From the NCBI GenBank assembly GCA_913060505.1, contig CAJXRQ010000001.1, positions 248,001-312,000 on the forward strand: DNA of 64,000 nt, written 5' to 3'. Of the stretch, positions 9,665-20,900 are shown in pieces. The notes below the pieces were generated by a model. The model searched no databases and had not been told where the DNA came from. It saw only the letters and a list, made by a program, of their open reading frames with translations. How positions within the stretch are numbered: position 1 is the stretch's first letter; each line of letters opens with the position of its first letter. Source of the stretch: an uncultured Desulfovibrio sp. GTDB taxonomy: Bacteria; Desulfobacterota; Desulfovibrionia; Desulfovibrionales; Desulfovibrionaceae. A program made the position numbers and the translations under genes.

Positions 9665-10047
9665 TTCCTCTCATTGGAGTTCTTGCGTGCCGCCTCCCGA
9701 AGTCGGGAAAGCAGTGGGGCGAACTCCTCTTCTGCGAGGGTGATATCCAGCTGCCCGGGATCAAGCCTGCGTTTGGGAACTATGACAAGGTCCAACGGCA
9801 GGTCGATTTCATGTTGGTGCAGCCTGAAAAACTCGCGCACTACCCGTTTAACGCGATTGCGCACGACTGCCGAACCCACCTTACGGCTAACCACCAGACC
9901 CAACCGGGGGCCGGGTCTGGCGGAGTCCCTGCGCAGGGCAAAGACTATGAAATACCTGCAATGGTGCTTGACGCCACGCTCAAAGCAAGCCGTAAACTGG
10001 GGCCGACTCAGCAGTCGGCGTTCCTTTGTCCAGCTTAAACAGCTAAT
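9661..10047 (-). CDS. rnpA: Ribonuclease P protein component (5' end uncertain; no canonical start upstream)
   Basis: [32 protein letters not shown] is the RnpA signature. [38 protein letters not shown] lies upstream in frame, without ATG/GTG/TTG; 10047 is an ATT codon chosen provisionally. Confidence 0.8.
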   Translation of the reverse strand: MSCLSWTKERRLLSRPQFTACFERGVKHHCRYFIVFALRRDSARPGPRLGLVVSRKVGSAVVRNRVKRVVREFFRLHQHEIDLPLDLVIVPKRRLDPGQLDITLAEEEFAPLLSRLREAARKNSNERK

Positions 10048-10169
10048 CTCTTGCGTCCTTTGGCGCGACGGCGGGCAATGACTTTCCTGCCGTTTTTGGT
10101 ACGGGAACGCACCAGAAAACCATGAGTTCTTTTCCTGCGGGTCTTGCTCGGCTGATATGTTCTTTTCAT
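10035..10169 (-). CDS. rpmH: 50S ribosomal protein L34
   Basis: [44 protein letters not shown] (44 aa). Confidence 0.98.
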   Translation of the reverse strand: MKRTYQPSKTRRKRTHGFLVRSRTKNGRKVIARRRAKGRKRLAV

Positions 10170-10455
10170 ATCTAATCTCCTGAGAGTAAAATTGTCGTTG
10201 TTGGCAACGTCGAACGGAAGCATATAGCGGGAAGGGCTACATCCGTCAAGGGTTACCCAAGGGCTTTTCGATGATATCGGTATTGGCCTGCTTTTCGCCA
10301 ACGGGTGAATCTGATATACGAACTTTTGATGAAATGCGAGAGGAAAAACAGCCGCTTCGCTGATGAAAGTTCCGGCAGGTATCAGGGCGCGGCTTGGAAT
10401 ATCTTTTTGATAGGAAAATAATAAGCATGGCGTGGATCGCGCCGGGAGCAGTGTT

Positions 10456-11109
10456 ATGGGCGACGTTATTGCCGATTACTGGAACCTGCGGTTGCAGGAC
10501 GTGGCAGAGGCCTTGAAAGAAAATAATTTTGCGGTTTCGGTGGTAGATGACGGTGCCGAAGCCCGTCGCGTCGTGCTGGAAGAAATCGTGCCTGCGCTCA
10601 AACCAAAGTCCGTATCCTGGGGTGGTTCTCTGACCATGGTGGGAACCGGAGTTTACGATGCTCTCAAGGACAGGCACGATTTTGAAGTCATCGATACGTA
10701 TGACAAGAGCCTCACTCCTGAAGCCATGGTCGAACGGCGGCGGCAGGCGTTGCTGTCGGACCTTTTCATCACCGGTTCCAATGCCGTTACCGAAGATGGC
10801 TGGCTGGTGAATCTCGACATGATCGGCAATCGCGTGGGAGCCATAAATTTCGGGCCGCGTAATGTCGTCATCATTATGGGCCGCAACAAGGTTGTGCCGG
10901 GCCTGGAACAGGCCATGGACCGGATCAAGGATTATGTCGCTCCGGTCAACGCCATGCGCCTGAAAAAGAAAACACCCTGTAGCAAAACCGGCATCTGTCA
11001 TGACTGTAGCAGTCCAGATCGTATCTGCAACGTTTGGACTGTCACGGAAAAATCTTTCCCCAAGGGGCGTGTTCACGTCATTCTCGTCAATGAAGATATG
11101 GGATTTTAA
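10456..11109 (+). CDS. LUD domain (LutC/YkgG-like) protein
   Basis: [64 protein letters not shown]-terminal Cys motif [17 protein letters not shown]. Confidence 0.88.
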   Translation: MGDVIADYWNLRLQDVAEALKENNFAVSVVDDGAEARRVVLEEIVPALKPKSVSWGGSLTMVGTGVYDALKDRHDFEVIDTYDKSLTPEAMVERRRQALLSDLFITGSNAVTEDGWLVNLDMIGNRVGAINFGPRNVVIIMGRNKVVPGLEQAMDRIKDYVAPVNAMRLKKKTPCSKTGICHDCSSPDRICNVWTVTEKSFPKGRVHVILVNEDMGF

Positions 11110-11148
11110 TCGTGATCCGTTTTTCTGCTGAACAGAGGAACGCATAGG

Positions 11149-11895
11149 ATGAGTCCTGTTCATGATACTGTCGGCCGTGGGTACCGGGAAACGATCCATC
11201 CCGCCTCAGGCGAGATGGGCTTTCAGGTCGTTGTTGAGGAAACAGATCTTTTCCTTTTGGCCGCAAAGGATTTGAGTCGGGAAACTGCGGATGTGGTTCG
11301 TGAACTGCGTGGGCAACTCAAAAATCATATTCTGCTGCATCCTGAATTCAGTGCGAGTTTGGTGCCTGTCCCTGTGCCGGAGACTGCACCGGAAATCGTG
11401 CATCGTATGGCGAAGGCCGGCAAAGCCTGTGGTGTAGGCCCTATGGCAGCTGTGGCCGGGACTGTGGCGCAGATGGTTGCCGAACGTTTGCAGCCGGATC
11501 ATGGTGACATTGTGGTGGAGAATGGCGGGGACGTTTTTCTTCATTCGTCCCGGGAGAGGATTGTTGCGTTGCTTCCTGATCCGAAAGGCGGTTCCCACGT
11601 GGGGATTCGTCTTGCCCCGGACCGTTTCCCCTTGGCCGTATGTTCTTCATCCGGCAGGATAGGGCATTCCCTGAGTCTCGGATGCGGCGATTTGGTGACA
11701 GTGCTTTCCAAAGACGGTGCATTTGCCGACGCAGCCGCGACGGCTTTATGCAATCTGCTTAAGAGTGGGGACGACGTTGAGCAGGTGTTGGAGCGGGCAG
11801 GGGTGTTGGTTTCAGCCGGGCTGTCCGGAGTCTTCGCCCAGTGTGGGCAGCAGGTAGCTGCATGGGGCGATCTGGAACTGGTGGCTGTCGGTTAA
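11149..11895 (+). CDS. UPF0280 family (ApbE-like) protein
   Basis: GVGPMAAVAGTVAQMVAERL and VVENGGDVFL signature. Confidence 0.85.
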   Translation: MSPVHDTVGRGYRETIHPASGEMGFQVVVEETDLFLLAAKDLSRETADVVRELRGQLKNHILLHPEFSASLVPVPVPETAPEIVHRMAKAGKACGVGPMAAVAGTVAQMVAERLQPDHGDIVVENGGDVFLHSSRERIVALLPDPKGGSHVGIRLAPDRFPLAVCSSSGRIGHSLSLGCGDLVTVLSKDGAFADAAATALCNLLKSGDDVEQVLERAGVLVSAGLSGVFAQCGQQVAAWGDLELVAVG

Positions 11896-12557
11896 GTCTG
11901 CTTTCCGCTTTTCTGAATAACCTGATTGAGCAGATCGACATGGTTGATGTGGATTATGCATTTGTCCTTGCTGTTTCTGCCCATGGACAAGAAACCTTGT
12001 GCCACCATGTTGGAAATGTAGTTTTCCACTTTTTCCCGGGGCGCTACCAAGGTTTCCATGAGAGTCTGCACGGTAGGCGTATATTCCAGCTCCATGCAGC
12101 CGTTGGTCGCGAAAAGGTCCAGGGTGCGTACTATTCCCATGGGAATGCTCGGTACGCGCATGGCTTTTTTCGTGGTAGCCTTGAGACGGCTTACCAGTAC
12201 CGTAAGGATGGATGAAATTACTTTGGGGGCCGTGTTCAGGTAGTCGTCGAGGTCGTCCCGGGTAACGACCACCACCTCGGAGTCTTCCAGAGCCGTGGCT
12301 GTAGCCGTTCTGGTTTGATCCTCCAGAAAAAGGGCCATTTCACCAAATATGGAAATGGGATTGACGATGGCGAAAACTTTTTTGCGGTCGTCAACCGTGC
12401 CGGAGATTTCCACCTTCCCCCTGATGAGAATGAATGCAGCATCGCCCCGTGACCCCTGGTTGAAGATCACGTTGTGCTTGAGCATGGTACGAGAGAGAAA
12501 GTTGCCTTGCGAAACCTGCTTCATGGGCATGGTCGGTTGCTGGCCGAGAAGAGGCAT
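11892..12557 (-). CDS. Crp/Fnr-type cyclic-nucleotide-binding regulator
   Basis: NVIFNQGSRGDAAFILIRGKVEI...ISIFGEMALF cNMP-binding fold with C-terminal winged helix. Confidence 0.8.
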   Translation of the reverse strand: MPLLGQQPTMPMKQVSQGNFLSRTMLKHNVIFNQGSRGDAAFILIRGKVEISGTVDDRKKVFAIVNPISIFGEMALFLEDQTRTATATALEDSEVVVVTRDDLDDYLNTAPKVISSILTVLVSRLKATTKKAMRVPSIPMGIVRTLDLFATNGCMELEYTPTVQTLMETLVAPREKVENYISNMVAQGFLSMGRNSKDKCIIHINHVDLLNQVIQKSGKQT

Positions 12558-12620
12558 GGTGTAATCTCCGGTTGCGGTTGCTCGAATTCACGTCATGGCC
12601 GGTATCGTTATATATCCTTT

Positions 12621-12917
12621 TTACTCTATTTTGTCCCGTACGCTCTGGGTTTTGGACTTCATTCCATCGGTTCGGCCTTTGCGCCAGTCAGCCTTCATGC
12701 TCATGTAGACCCGTTCGCTGTCGACCTGCATGGCGGCCATGCATTGCCCGGCGACCTCGGATACCTGTTCCCAGCTTCCTTCGATGCAAGTCCCCATGGG
12801 ACCGAATTTGAAAGGAAGGCCCGAGTCCCGGATAATCTTTACGGCTTTGGCTACATGAGGGCTGACACTCGCGCCCTTGTCCATTGGAAAGATGGAAAAC
12901 TCCAAAATTACACTCAT
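12621..12917 (-). CDS. MTH1187/YqgV family thiamine-binding-like protein
   Basis: MSVILEFSIFPMDKGASVSPHVAKAVKIIRDSGLPFKFGPMGTCIEG. Confidence 0.8.
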   Translation of the reverse strand: MSVILEFSIFPMDKGASVSPHVAKAVKIIRDSGLPFKFGPMGTCIEGSWEQVSEVAGQCMAAMQVDSERVYMSMKADWRKGRTDGMKSKTQSVRDKIE

Positions 12918-13087
12918 TATCTGCTCCTGTGCAAGAAAAACGCTTATCCTCGTTGACATGGCGAGGGGTTTTGGCTAAAAACAGCGGACCTTTTTGACAC
13001 CAAGCACGATTGCCGCATCCAAAGGTGACGTAGGAGTGGCATTTCATATGAGGAGCGGGGAAGGATTTGCGGCCTTCCCCTCTTTTT

Positions 13088-13882
13088 TTATGCCTTGTCA
13101 CAATAGCACATGGACGCAAAGTCCAGAAAGCGCCCAATCATGTTTTCCGCCGGGAGTTCCGGCAAGTCCTGTTCTTCCAGCTCTTCTTCGGCCATCAGTG
13201 CAAAAATGATGGGTACCACCCGGCTGGCTCGAGTTCCTGCCCCGGTGAATGCCGCCAGCGTACCGCCCAGATCCACGGGCTGGTGTATCTCATCCACGAC
13301 ATGGTCCGACGAGAACACGAAACGACAGTTTTCCGGGGAGCCTGTTACTGAATACTGACGGCAGGTTATGGGACGTTGCTTGTGGATGGAACATGATTCG
13401 TCCACCAGAAACGGGCAGGAAATTCCAAGTTCCCAATACTGCTTTTGCCACTTCCTGTATTCCGCGGCGTTATGCACCCGGTTGCGGAAAAAATCCAATA
13501 GCTCTTCCAATATCCCGGCTGATCGCAGTTTATCCAGTTCGGCTTCAAAGCGGGCTTCGGTTTGCCGCCGTTGTGGTTCGGGCATCTCACGCACCACACG
13601 GGCCAGATGGAAAGCTTCATGGTCGCTAACGGGAACCAGTTGTTTGCAGCAATGTCCACACCCCGGACCGCAGGCCATATGCAGCCCCTTGTCGGCATGC
13701 TCGCGTATTGTCAGGTCAAAAGCCTTGTCCGCAATATGGAACAGGATTGGGAGAATGTCTGATATTCGTACTGGCTCTTTTGGAATGATCAACGATAGCG
13801 GTAGCGGTGGGAGATGCGGCCCTCGCTCAAGTACAAAACGCTTTTTACTGACCTCAAGGGTTTTCCTGAAAGGTGTTTTCAT
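13088..13882 (-). CDS. YkgJ family cysteine cluster protein
   Basis: ACGPGCGHCCKQLVPVSDHEAFHLA...CPFLVDESCSIHKQRPITCRQYSVTG. Confidence 0.85.
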   Translation of the reverse strand: MKTPFRKTLEVSKKRFVLERGPHLPPLPLSLIIPKEPVRISDILPILFHIADKAFDLTIREHADKGLHMACGPGCGHCCKQLVPVSDHEAFHLARVVREMPEPQRRQTEARFEAELDKLRSAGILEELLDFFRNRVHNAAEYRKWQKQYWELGISCPFLVDESCSIHKQRPITCRQYSVTGSPENCRFVFSSDHVVDEIHQPVDLGGTLAAFTGAGTRASRVVPIIFALMAEEELEEQDLPELPAENMIGRFLDFASMCYCDKA

Positions 13883-14251
13883 GTATAAATGGTAACCAAA
13901 ACCTTTTTGTTTGGGAAGATACGGCTCTTTTTATACTTGAGACGGTAAAATACCATGAAACCTGTGCCTGCTTGCTGCCGATTCTTTGTTTATTCGTGCA
14001 TAGGTTTGTCACCGTTGAAACTTTTTTGGCACTCGCTATTGCTTTTGTCCGTAAAGACTAGTAGTGATTTGTTAGTCAATCTTTCCAGGTGGTTATGTTA
14101 CTTTTGGCAGATTGATGTGTTCGTTATGACACGAATAAATTCTTCGTGTTACAAGGGTGGCTGGTGTATTCGGGCGTTCGCCCGGTATCTATGAGTGGAT
14201 AAACGGCGTATTTGCGCCAGAAGAGACTCATACTTTTTACGGAGGTGTTCT

Positions 14252-15241
14252 ATGAAAATTTCCGTAGGTCATGGCAGGGATGGTGCTGTGGAACGGTTGG
14301 AGAAGCGGGGGATATCTCGCCGTGATTTCATGAAGTTCTGTGGGACCGTTGCCGCTGTTATGGGCATGGGACCGGCTTTCGCTCCGAAAGTGGCCCAGGC
14401 TTTGACCTCAGACAAACGGCCTAATGTCATTTGGCTCCACAACGCGGAATGTACCGGATGTTCCGAGTCCATTTTGCGTACTGTCGAGCCGTATATCGAT
14501 GCTTTGATCCTCGATGTAATTTCTCTCAACTACCACGAAACCATCATGGCTGCTGCCGGTGAAATGGCTGAAAAAGCCATGATCGACACCATGAACGACC
14601 CCAAGGGGTACGTCGCTGTGGTGGAAGGTGCCGTTCCTACCGCCGTTGCTGGTGTGCACAACGAAGCGGGCGCTTACGGCAAGGTCTCCGGCCACACCAT
14701 GCTGGATACCACCATAAAAGTGGTCAAAGGCGCACAGGCTACCATCTGTTATGGTACCTGCGCTACCTATGGCGGCGTTCAGGCTGCCGCTCCGAACCCG
14801 ACGCAGGCCAAGGGTGTCAGCGAAGTGGTTCCCGGCGCGCCCATCGTGAATGTACCTGGTTGTCCGCCAAACCCGTTCAACTTGGTCGGCACCATTGTTC
14901 ACTACCTCACCAAGGGCTTGCCCGAGCTGGACGATGTCCTGCGCCCGGTCGCATTCTATGGCGAGAGCGTGCACGACAACTGCCCGCGTCAAGAACATTT
15001 CGACAATGACGAGTTCGCCCCCTCCTTCGGCTCTGAAGAAGCCAGAAAGGGATGGTGCTTGCGTAAACTCGGCTGCCGCGGTCCCGAAACCTATAACAAC
15101 TGCCCCACGGTCAAATTCAACCAGATCAACTGGCCGGTTCAGGCGGGTCACCCCTGCATCGGTTGCTCCGAACCCAACTTCTGGGATGGAGAGAATTGGG
15201 AAGGCATTAAAGACATTTATGCCGATTTGACGGAAATCTAG
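14252..15241 (+). CDS. hynB: Periplasmic [NiFe] hydrogenase small subunit
   Basis: Tat signal [49 protein letters not shown]-terminal Fe-S Cys motifs. Confidence 0.95.
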   Translation: MKISVGHGRDGAVERLEKRGISRRDFMKFCGTVAAVMGMGPAFAPKVAQALTSDKRPNVIWLHNAECTGCSESILRTVEPYIDALILDVISLNYHETIMAAAGEMAEKAMIDTMNDPKGYVAVVEGAVPTAVAGVHNEAGAYGKVSGHTMLDTTIKVVKGAQATICYGTCATYGGVQAAAPNPTQAKGVSEVVPGAPIVNVPGCPPNPFNLVGTIVHYLTKGLPELDDVLRPVAFYGESVHDNCPRQEHFDNDEFAPSFGSEEARKGWCLRKLGCRGPETYNNCPTVKFNQINWPVQAGHPCIGCSEPNFWDGENWEGIKDIYADLTEI

Positions 15242-15300
15242 GACAGTTCAGCGTTTCGTTAACAAAGTAGACGAGTTAGACGAAGCAAGGAGGAAACGAT

Positions 15301-17031
15301 ATGGCTGGTTGCACTCCTAAAGCTCCCGCATGGACGTGGGCCGAGGGCAAGGGCGAGCGGGTCGTAGTCGACCCGGTTACCCGTATCGAGGGCCATCTTC
15401 GCGTTGAAGCCATCGTTGAAGACGGCAAAATTATTGACGTGAAAAGCAGCTCGCAGCTCTTTCGCGGTCTTGAAATTATCCTGAAGGGTCGCGACCCGCG
15501 CGATGCTCAGCATTTCACCCAGCGTTCCTGCGGTGTTTGTACATATGTGCACGCACTGGCATCCACCCGCGCCGTTGATAATGCTGTAGGTGTTGACAAG
15601 GTTCTGCCTCACAACGCCACCATCATCCGCAACCTGGTCCTGGCCGCTCAGTTCATGCACGACCACATCGTGCATTTCTATCATCTGCATGCTCTGGACT
15701 GGGTCAACGTCGCCAATGCCCTGAACGCCGACGTGGACAAGGCTGCCGAACTGGCCAAGGCTGTTGCCGGAACCGTTCGTACGCCCAAAACCTTCTCCAC
15801 CAAGGAAGACCTCCAGAAGACCAAGGATACCGTCAAGGGTATCGTGGATTCCGGACGTTTGGGCATTTTTACCAATGCCTACTTCCTGCGGCCTGGCGGA
15901 CACGATGCATACAAGCTTCCTGCGGAAGTGGATCTGATCGCCACGTGCCACTACCTGAAGGCTCTGCACCTCCAGGTCAAGGCTGCACGCATGATGGCCG
16001 TGTACGGGGCGAAAAACCCGCACACCCAGTTCACCGTTATGGGCGGCGTGACCTGCTACGAAGGCCTCACCGACAAATACATTAATGACTTCTTGGGCCT
16101 GTACGAAGAGGTCAAGGACTTCATTCTGGATTACTACATCCCGGATCTGGTCGCTGTTGCCGGGTTCTACAAGGATTGGGCCGCTATCGGCGGAACCACC
16201 AACTTCCTGAGCTTCGGCGAATTCCCCGTACAGGGCGGCGAAGCCGATCTCGATTCCCGCTACATCAAGCCGGGCGTCATCTTTGATCGCAAGATCGCCG
16301 ATGTGAAAGACTTTGATCCTCGCAAGATTGAAGAACACGTCAAGCACAGCTGGTACAAGCCGGGTTCTCCGAAGCATCCGTACAAGGGTGTTACCGAGCC
16401 TGAATACACCAGCCTGGACGACAACGAACGCTACAGCTGGATGAAAGCCCCGCGCTATGACGGCCGCAGCATCGAAGTCGGTCCGCTGGCTCACTGTCTG
16501 GTCAACTACGGCCTCGGTCAGCCAGAATTCGTCAAGTACGTCAACTTCGTGCTGGATAAGCTGGAAGTTGGTCCGGACGCCCTGTTCTCCACCTTGGGCC
16601 GTACCGGCGCACGCGGCATCGAGTGCCTGATCATCGCACTCAAGACTGCCGAGTGGGTCGAAGACCTGAAGGAAAACGTGGCCAAGGGCAAAGTCGACAT
16701 CTGCAAGGATTGGGACATGCCCGCAAGCGCCATGGGCGTGGGTTTTGTCAACGCTCCTCGCGGCGCCCTGTCCCACTGGATCGACATCAAGGACAGCAAG
16801 ATCAACAACTTCCAGTTGGTCGTGCCTTCCACATGGAACCTCGGCCCCCGTTGCGACAACGACCTGGCCAGCCCCGTGGAAGAAGCCCTTATGGACAATA
16901 CCCCGATCTTCGATCCCGAGCGTCCGGTCGAAATCCTTCGTACCGTTCACTCCTATGACCCCTGCATCGCCTGCGGCGTGCACGTCATCGACAACAAGAC
17001 CGGTAACGTCCAGAAGTTCAAGATCCTGTAG
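15301..17031 (+). CDS. hynA: Periplasmic [NiFe] hydrogenase large subunit
   Basis: VVVDPVTRIEGHLRVE; L1 motif RSCGVCTYVH; C-terminal DPCIACGVH maturation motif with extension; cysteine, not selenocysteine, ligands. Confidence 0.97.
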   Translation: MAGCTPKAPAWTWAEGKGERVVVDPVTRIEGHLRVEAIVEDGKIIDVKSSSQLFRGLEIILKGRDPRDAQHFTQRSCGVCTYVHALASTRAVDNAVGVDKVLPHNATIIRNLVLAAQFMHDHIVHFYHLHALDWVNVANALNADVDKAAELAKAVAGTVRTPKTFSTKEDLQKTKDTVKGIVDSGRLGIFTNAYFLRPGGHDAYKLPAEVDLIATCHYLKALHLQVKAARMMAVYGAKNPHTQFTVMGGVTCYEGLTDKYINDFLGLYEEVKDFILDYYIPDLVAVAGFYKDWAAIGGTTNFLSFGEFPVQGGEADLDSRYIKPGVIFDRKIADVKDFDPRKIEEHVKHSWYKPGSPKHPYKGVTEPEYTSLDDNERYSWMKAPRYDGRSIEVGPLAHCLVNYGLGQPEFVKYVNFVLDKLEVGPDALFSTLGRTGARGIECLIIALKTAEWVEDLKENVAKGKVDICKDWDMPASAMGVGFVNAPRGALSHWIDIKDSKINNFQLVVPSTWNLGPRCDNDLASPVEEALMDNTPIFDPERPVEILRTVHSYDPCIACGVHVIDNKTGNVQKFKIL

Positions 17032-17108
17032 TTGACGGGACATACTATCAAAACACTGGCGGGAATCCGGAGATTGACCTCCGGGTTTCCGTCTTTTACT
17101 TCAATTTA

Positions 17109-17660
17109 ATGGAAAACAAAGATACACGCATACTCGTACTTGGCGTAGGCAACGTGCTCTATACGGACGAAGGCTTCGGCGTTCGGGTTGTTGAAGAGTT
17201 GGAACAGAAATATGAATTTTCTTCCAATGTCACGGTCATGGACGGCGGAACGCTTGGGTCCAAACTCATGGGGCCGATCATGGAGTGCGATGCGCTGGTC
17301 ATCGTTGATATCGTGCTCAACGACGGCGAACCCGGCGACATCCATCGCCTGATGGGAGATGATCTGAGCAAGTGTCTCGCCTTCAAGAATTCCATGCACC
17401 AGACAGACTTGCTTGACGTGCTGGCAAACTGTAAACTGATCGGGCAATGTCCGTCCGCGGAAAAGGTTGTGCTTATAGGGATCGAACCTCGCGATTACCA
17501 GAACATGGCCACGTCGCTTTCCCGGGAGCTGGAAGACAGGCTTTCGGAAGTCGTCGGGACCATGCTCAAGGAAATCGAAGCCGTTGGCGGAACCTGGAAG
17601 GAGCGCTCTGCGGACAATCCTTCAGAGGAGAAGATTTATGTGCCTCGCAGTTCCGATTGA
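17109..17660 (+). CDS. Hydrogenase maturation protease (HybD/HyaD family)
   Basis: ILVLGVGNVLYTDEGFGVRVVEEL, MDGGTLG, downstream of hynBA. Confidence 0.93.
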   Translation: MENKDTRILVLGVGNVLYTDEGFGVRVVEELEQKYEFSSNVTVMDGGTLGSKLMGPIMECDALVIVDIVLNDGEPGDIHRLMGDDLSKCLAFKNSMHQTDLLDVLANCKLIGQCPSAEKVVLIGIEPRDYQNMATSLSRELEDRLSEVVGTMLKEIEAVGGTWKERSADNPSEEKIYVPRSSD

Positions 17661-17895
17661 GATACTGGAAATTGAAGACGACATGGCTACCGGACGGGTA
17701 GGCGAAGGCGATGCCACAATTCAGACGTCGCTTATGCTGCTTGACGAACCCGTCGAAGTTGGCGACTGGATTATCGTCCACGCCGGTTTTGCCCTGCGCA
17801 AGCTTGACCCGCAGGAAGCCATGGAAACTCTCAAGATATTGCGCGATATCGTTCGGCTGACCGAAGAAGCCGGCATTCAGCAGGATATGTTGTAG
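17638..17895 (+). CDS. hypC: HypC/HybG/HupF family hydrogenase formation chaperone
   Basis: MCLAVPIEILEIEDD...GDWIIVHAGFALRKLDPQEA. Confidence 0.93.
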   Translation: MCLAVPIEILEIEDDMATGRVGEGDATIQTSLMLLDEPVEVGDWIIVHAGFALRKLDPQEAMETLKILRDIVRLTEEAGIQQDML

Positions 17896-17913
17896 CCATA
17901 CTTTACCCAAAGT

Positions 17914-17949
17914 AAAAGCGCGGCCCCTGTGAGAGCCGCGCTTTTTTTA
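17914..17949. terminator. Bidirectional intrinsic terminator between hyn operon and RND operon
   Basis: aaaagcgcggcccctgtgagagccgcgctttttttat. Confidence 0.75.
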
Positions 17950-20900
17950 TGCCTTGTGTTCTGCTGTGTCCGGATGGAGTGGATGTTTGCGCTGCCAGAA
18001 TGTTTGGACGTCGTGCAGTATCTTGTACAGGCACGGTACGATGACCAGCGTAATGCCCGTGGCAAAGACGATGCCGAACCCGAGGGACAAGGCCATGGGG
18101 ATCATGAACTTGGCCTGGCGCGACGTTTCGAAGATGAGCGGCATAATGCCGAAGAATGTTGTCAACGTCGTCAGGATAATGGGACGGAATCGCTGTGATC
18201 CTGCCAGAAGGATGGCCTGCCACACTTCCTTGCCCTGGGCGCGAAGTTTGTTGATGCAATCCAGAAACACCAGCGAGTCGTTTACCACCACCCCGGTGAG
18301 AGCCACGATGCCGAACAGGCTCATGAGCGAGAGAGAGTAGCCCATGATCAAATGCCCGGCAATGGCCCCAACCATGCCAAAGGGAATGGCTGTCATGATT
18401 ACCAGAGGTTGGAAGTAACTGCGCAAGGGGATGGCCAACAGGGCGAAGATGCCGAGCATGGCCATGAGCAGGCCGGTAATGAGCGAGGACACGCCTTCGG
18501 AGATGTCGGCCTGTTTGCCTTCAAAGCCATAGCTCAGTCCCGGATATTTCGCCACGAGCTTGGGCAATACGTTTTTGACGACATCGGCCTTGACCCGATC
18601 GGTCTGGCTTTCGGGCCGGATGTCGGCTGTCACTTCGATGATGCGCTGACCGTTTCGGCGGTCAATGGAGGTGTATGAACGGCCTTCGGTAATGTTTACC
18701 GCGTCCCGAAGCAGAACTTCCTTGCCTTCGTCCGTCAGCAGGACAAAGTCGTCAAGACTTTGCTCTGTCATGCGTTCTTTCTTGGGTAGACGAACCATGA
18801 CGGTGACTTCATTGCGGCCGCGCTGGAAACTCGTGGCCTGCGTCCCGTAATAGGCTGCCCGTACCTGACGGGCTACGGATTCGGCGGTCAGGGCAAGGCT
18901 TTTCGCTTCTGGCCGGACCGTGAAGTCCAGTTGCCGTTTGCCGGGAATAAAACCATCATCAATCTCGCTGGCATTGGGATACGTGTGCAGTTTTTCCGCC
19001 AGTTCCGCCGCAGCAAGTTTGAGAGTTTCCACGTCCTTGTGACGCAGTTCAGCGGTAAAGGATTTTTCGGAACCGGGGCCGCCTTTGTCGCTTTTGAAGG
19101 TTATAGTATCCAGACCGGCGATATCTCCGGTCTGTTCCTTCCATTTGCGGACAAAGTCGAACGTGGATATGGGCCGCTTTTTGGCATCTGTTAAATAGAA
19201 GAACGCTTCCACAACATGGGAACCGGAAGAGTTGTCCGTGCTGCCGCCGATCTGGGAGTAATATCCTTTGCAGAGATTGTTCTTGCCGTTGCCCTGAACA
19301 ACCTTTCTGCCTGCAGCGAGCAGTTTGTCACGCACTTTTTCACTGGCTTCCACTGGTGAACCGTATGGGAGCACGGCAAGACAATAGGCGTAGTCCGACT
19401 CGGTTCGCTCCATGAATGTCAGACCGATTCGTCCGCTGGCAACATAGGCACCGGTCAGAACCAGAATGGTAATAGCCGTGGCAATGACCATATACCGGGC
19501 GCGCAACAGTTTTTCCAACGAAGGTTCGTAAACCCTGTTGATGAATCCTTGGAGCCAGATGTTGACATAACGCTGGACCGCAAGAATGGGTTTGAGGAAA
19601 CGGCTGCCTTCTCCATGCACATGTGTAAGGTGGGCAGGTAACACAAAGAGGCTTTCAATGAGTGAAATGGCGAAAACAATGGTTACGACTGCCGGAATGT
19701 TGACCATCAGTTTGCCCATGACGCCGGGAAGGAAAAACAGGGGCATGAAGGTCACGATATTGGTCAGCACGGAAAAGACCACGGGCACGGCGACACCGCG
19801 CGTTCCCTCAATAGCCGCCTGTTTGGCGCTCATGCCTTCCTGCATTTTCGTGTAGACGTTTTCTCCCACCACAATGGCATCGTCCACCACTATGCCGAGG
19901 GCTATCAGAAAACCGAACATGCTGATCATGTTGATGCTGATGTCCGCAGAGGGCATCAACAGGAACGCACCGCAAAAGGAAATGGGAATTCCCAGTCCGA
20001 CCCAGAAGGCGAGCCTCGGTTCGAGAAACAGTCCCAGCAATATGAAGACAAGTCCCAAGCCGAGATAGGCGTTCTTCAGCAACAGTTCCATGCGGCTTCT
20101 GAACATGTCCGAAGAGTCGTTGAGGATTTCGACATGCACGCCGTCCGGGAGTTCGTTTTTGAGGTTTTTCAGGTATTCCTTGCCCGCGTCGGACACCTCA
20201 ATCGGCGTCTGGTCGCCTACACGGTATACCTCAACCTTGATAGCTGGCTGCCCGTTGTAAGTCGTGACGATATCTTCGTCCTCAAAACCGTCGATAACCG
20301 TACCGATGTCGCCCACGAGAACCTGGGAGCCTGTGGAGGTGCTCAGAAGCGGGGTGTCCTCGAACTGTCTTCCGTAGTCCCTGCGCTCTTTCATGCGGAC
20401 GAGTATTTCCCCGCCCGAGGCCTTGATGCTGCCTCCGGGCAGTTCCACGGATGCCGCCTCGATCTTGTCCGCAACATTCTGAAGCGTCAGACCGTAAGCT
20501 CGCAGTTTTTCCTGCGGGATCTCGATGGATATTTCGTAGTCCGGAACCAGTGATAATTCTGTCTTTGTAATGTGCGGGCTGAGAGTCATGTCGTCGCGCA
20601 CCTGTTCGGCCAGGCTGCGCAATGTGGTATCCGGAACATCTCCATATACCATGACCTGCAAAACTTCATGACTGCGGGAAATGGTGGTTATTTCGGGTTC
20701 ATCCGCATCCTCCGGGAAGTTGGATATTCGATCCACTTCGGACTGGATTTCATCCTTGAGCTTCATGAGGTCGTAGCCCTCGACCGCTTCCACGGTCACG
20801 GTGCCACTTTGTTCCTGTGCAGTGGAGGTGACTTCGTTTACACCGTCAAGGCCGCGAATGGCGTCCTCAATGGGCAGAATAATGCCCTTTTCCACTTCTT

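Noticed and set aside
10246-11199. 317-aa minus-strand ORF over the LUD-domain gene
   Set aside because: Antisense to a clear LUD-domain coding sequence.
14026-14046. Sigma-54-like ttggcactcgctattgctt upstream of hynB
   Set aside because: Spacing between GG and GC is 11 nt instead of the required 10, so it is not called as a promoter.
15259-17043. 594-aa antisense ORF over hynA
   Set aside because: Mirror frame of a highly biased, clearly functional hydrogenase gene; no recognisable protein features.
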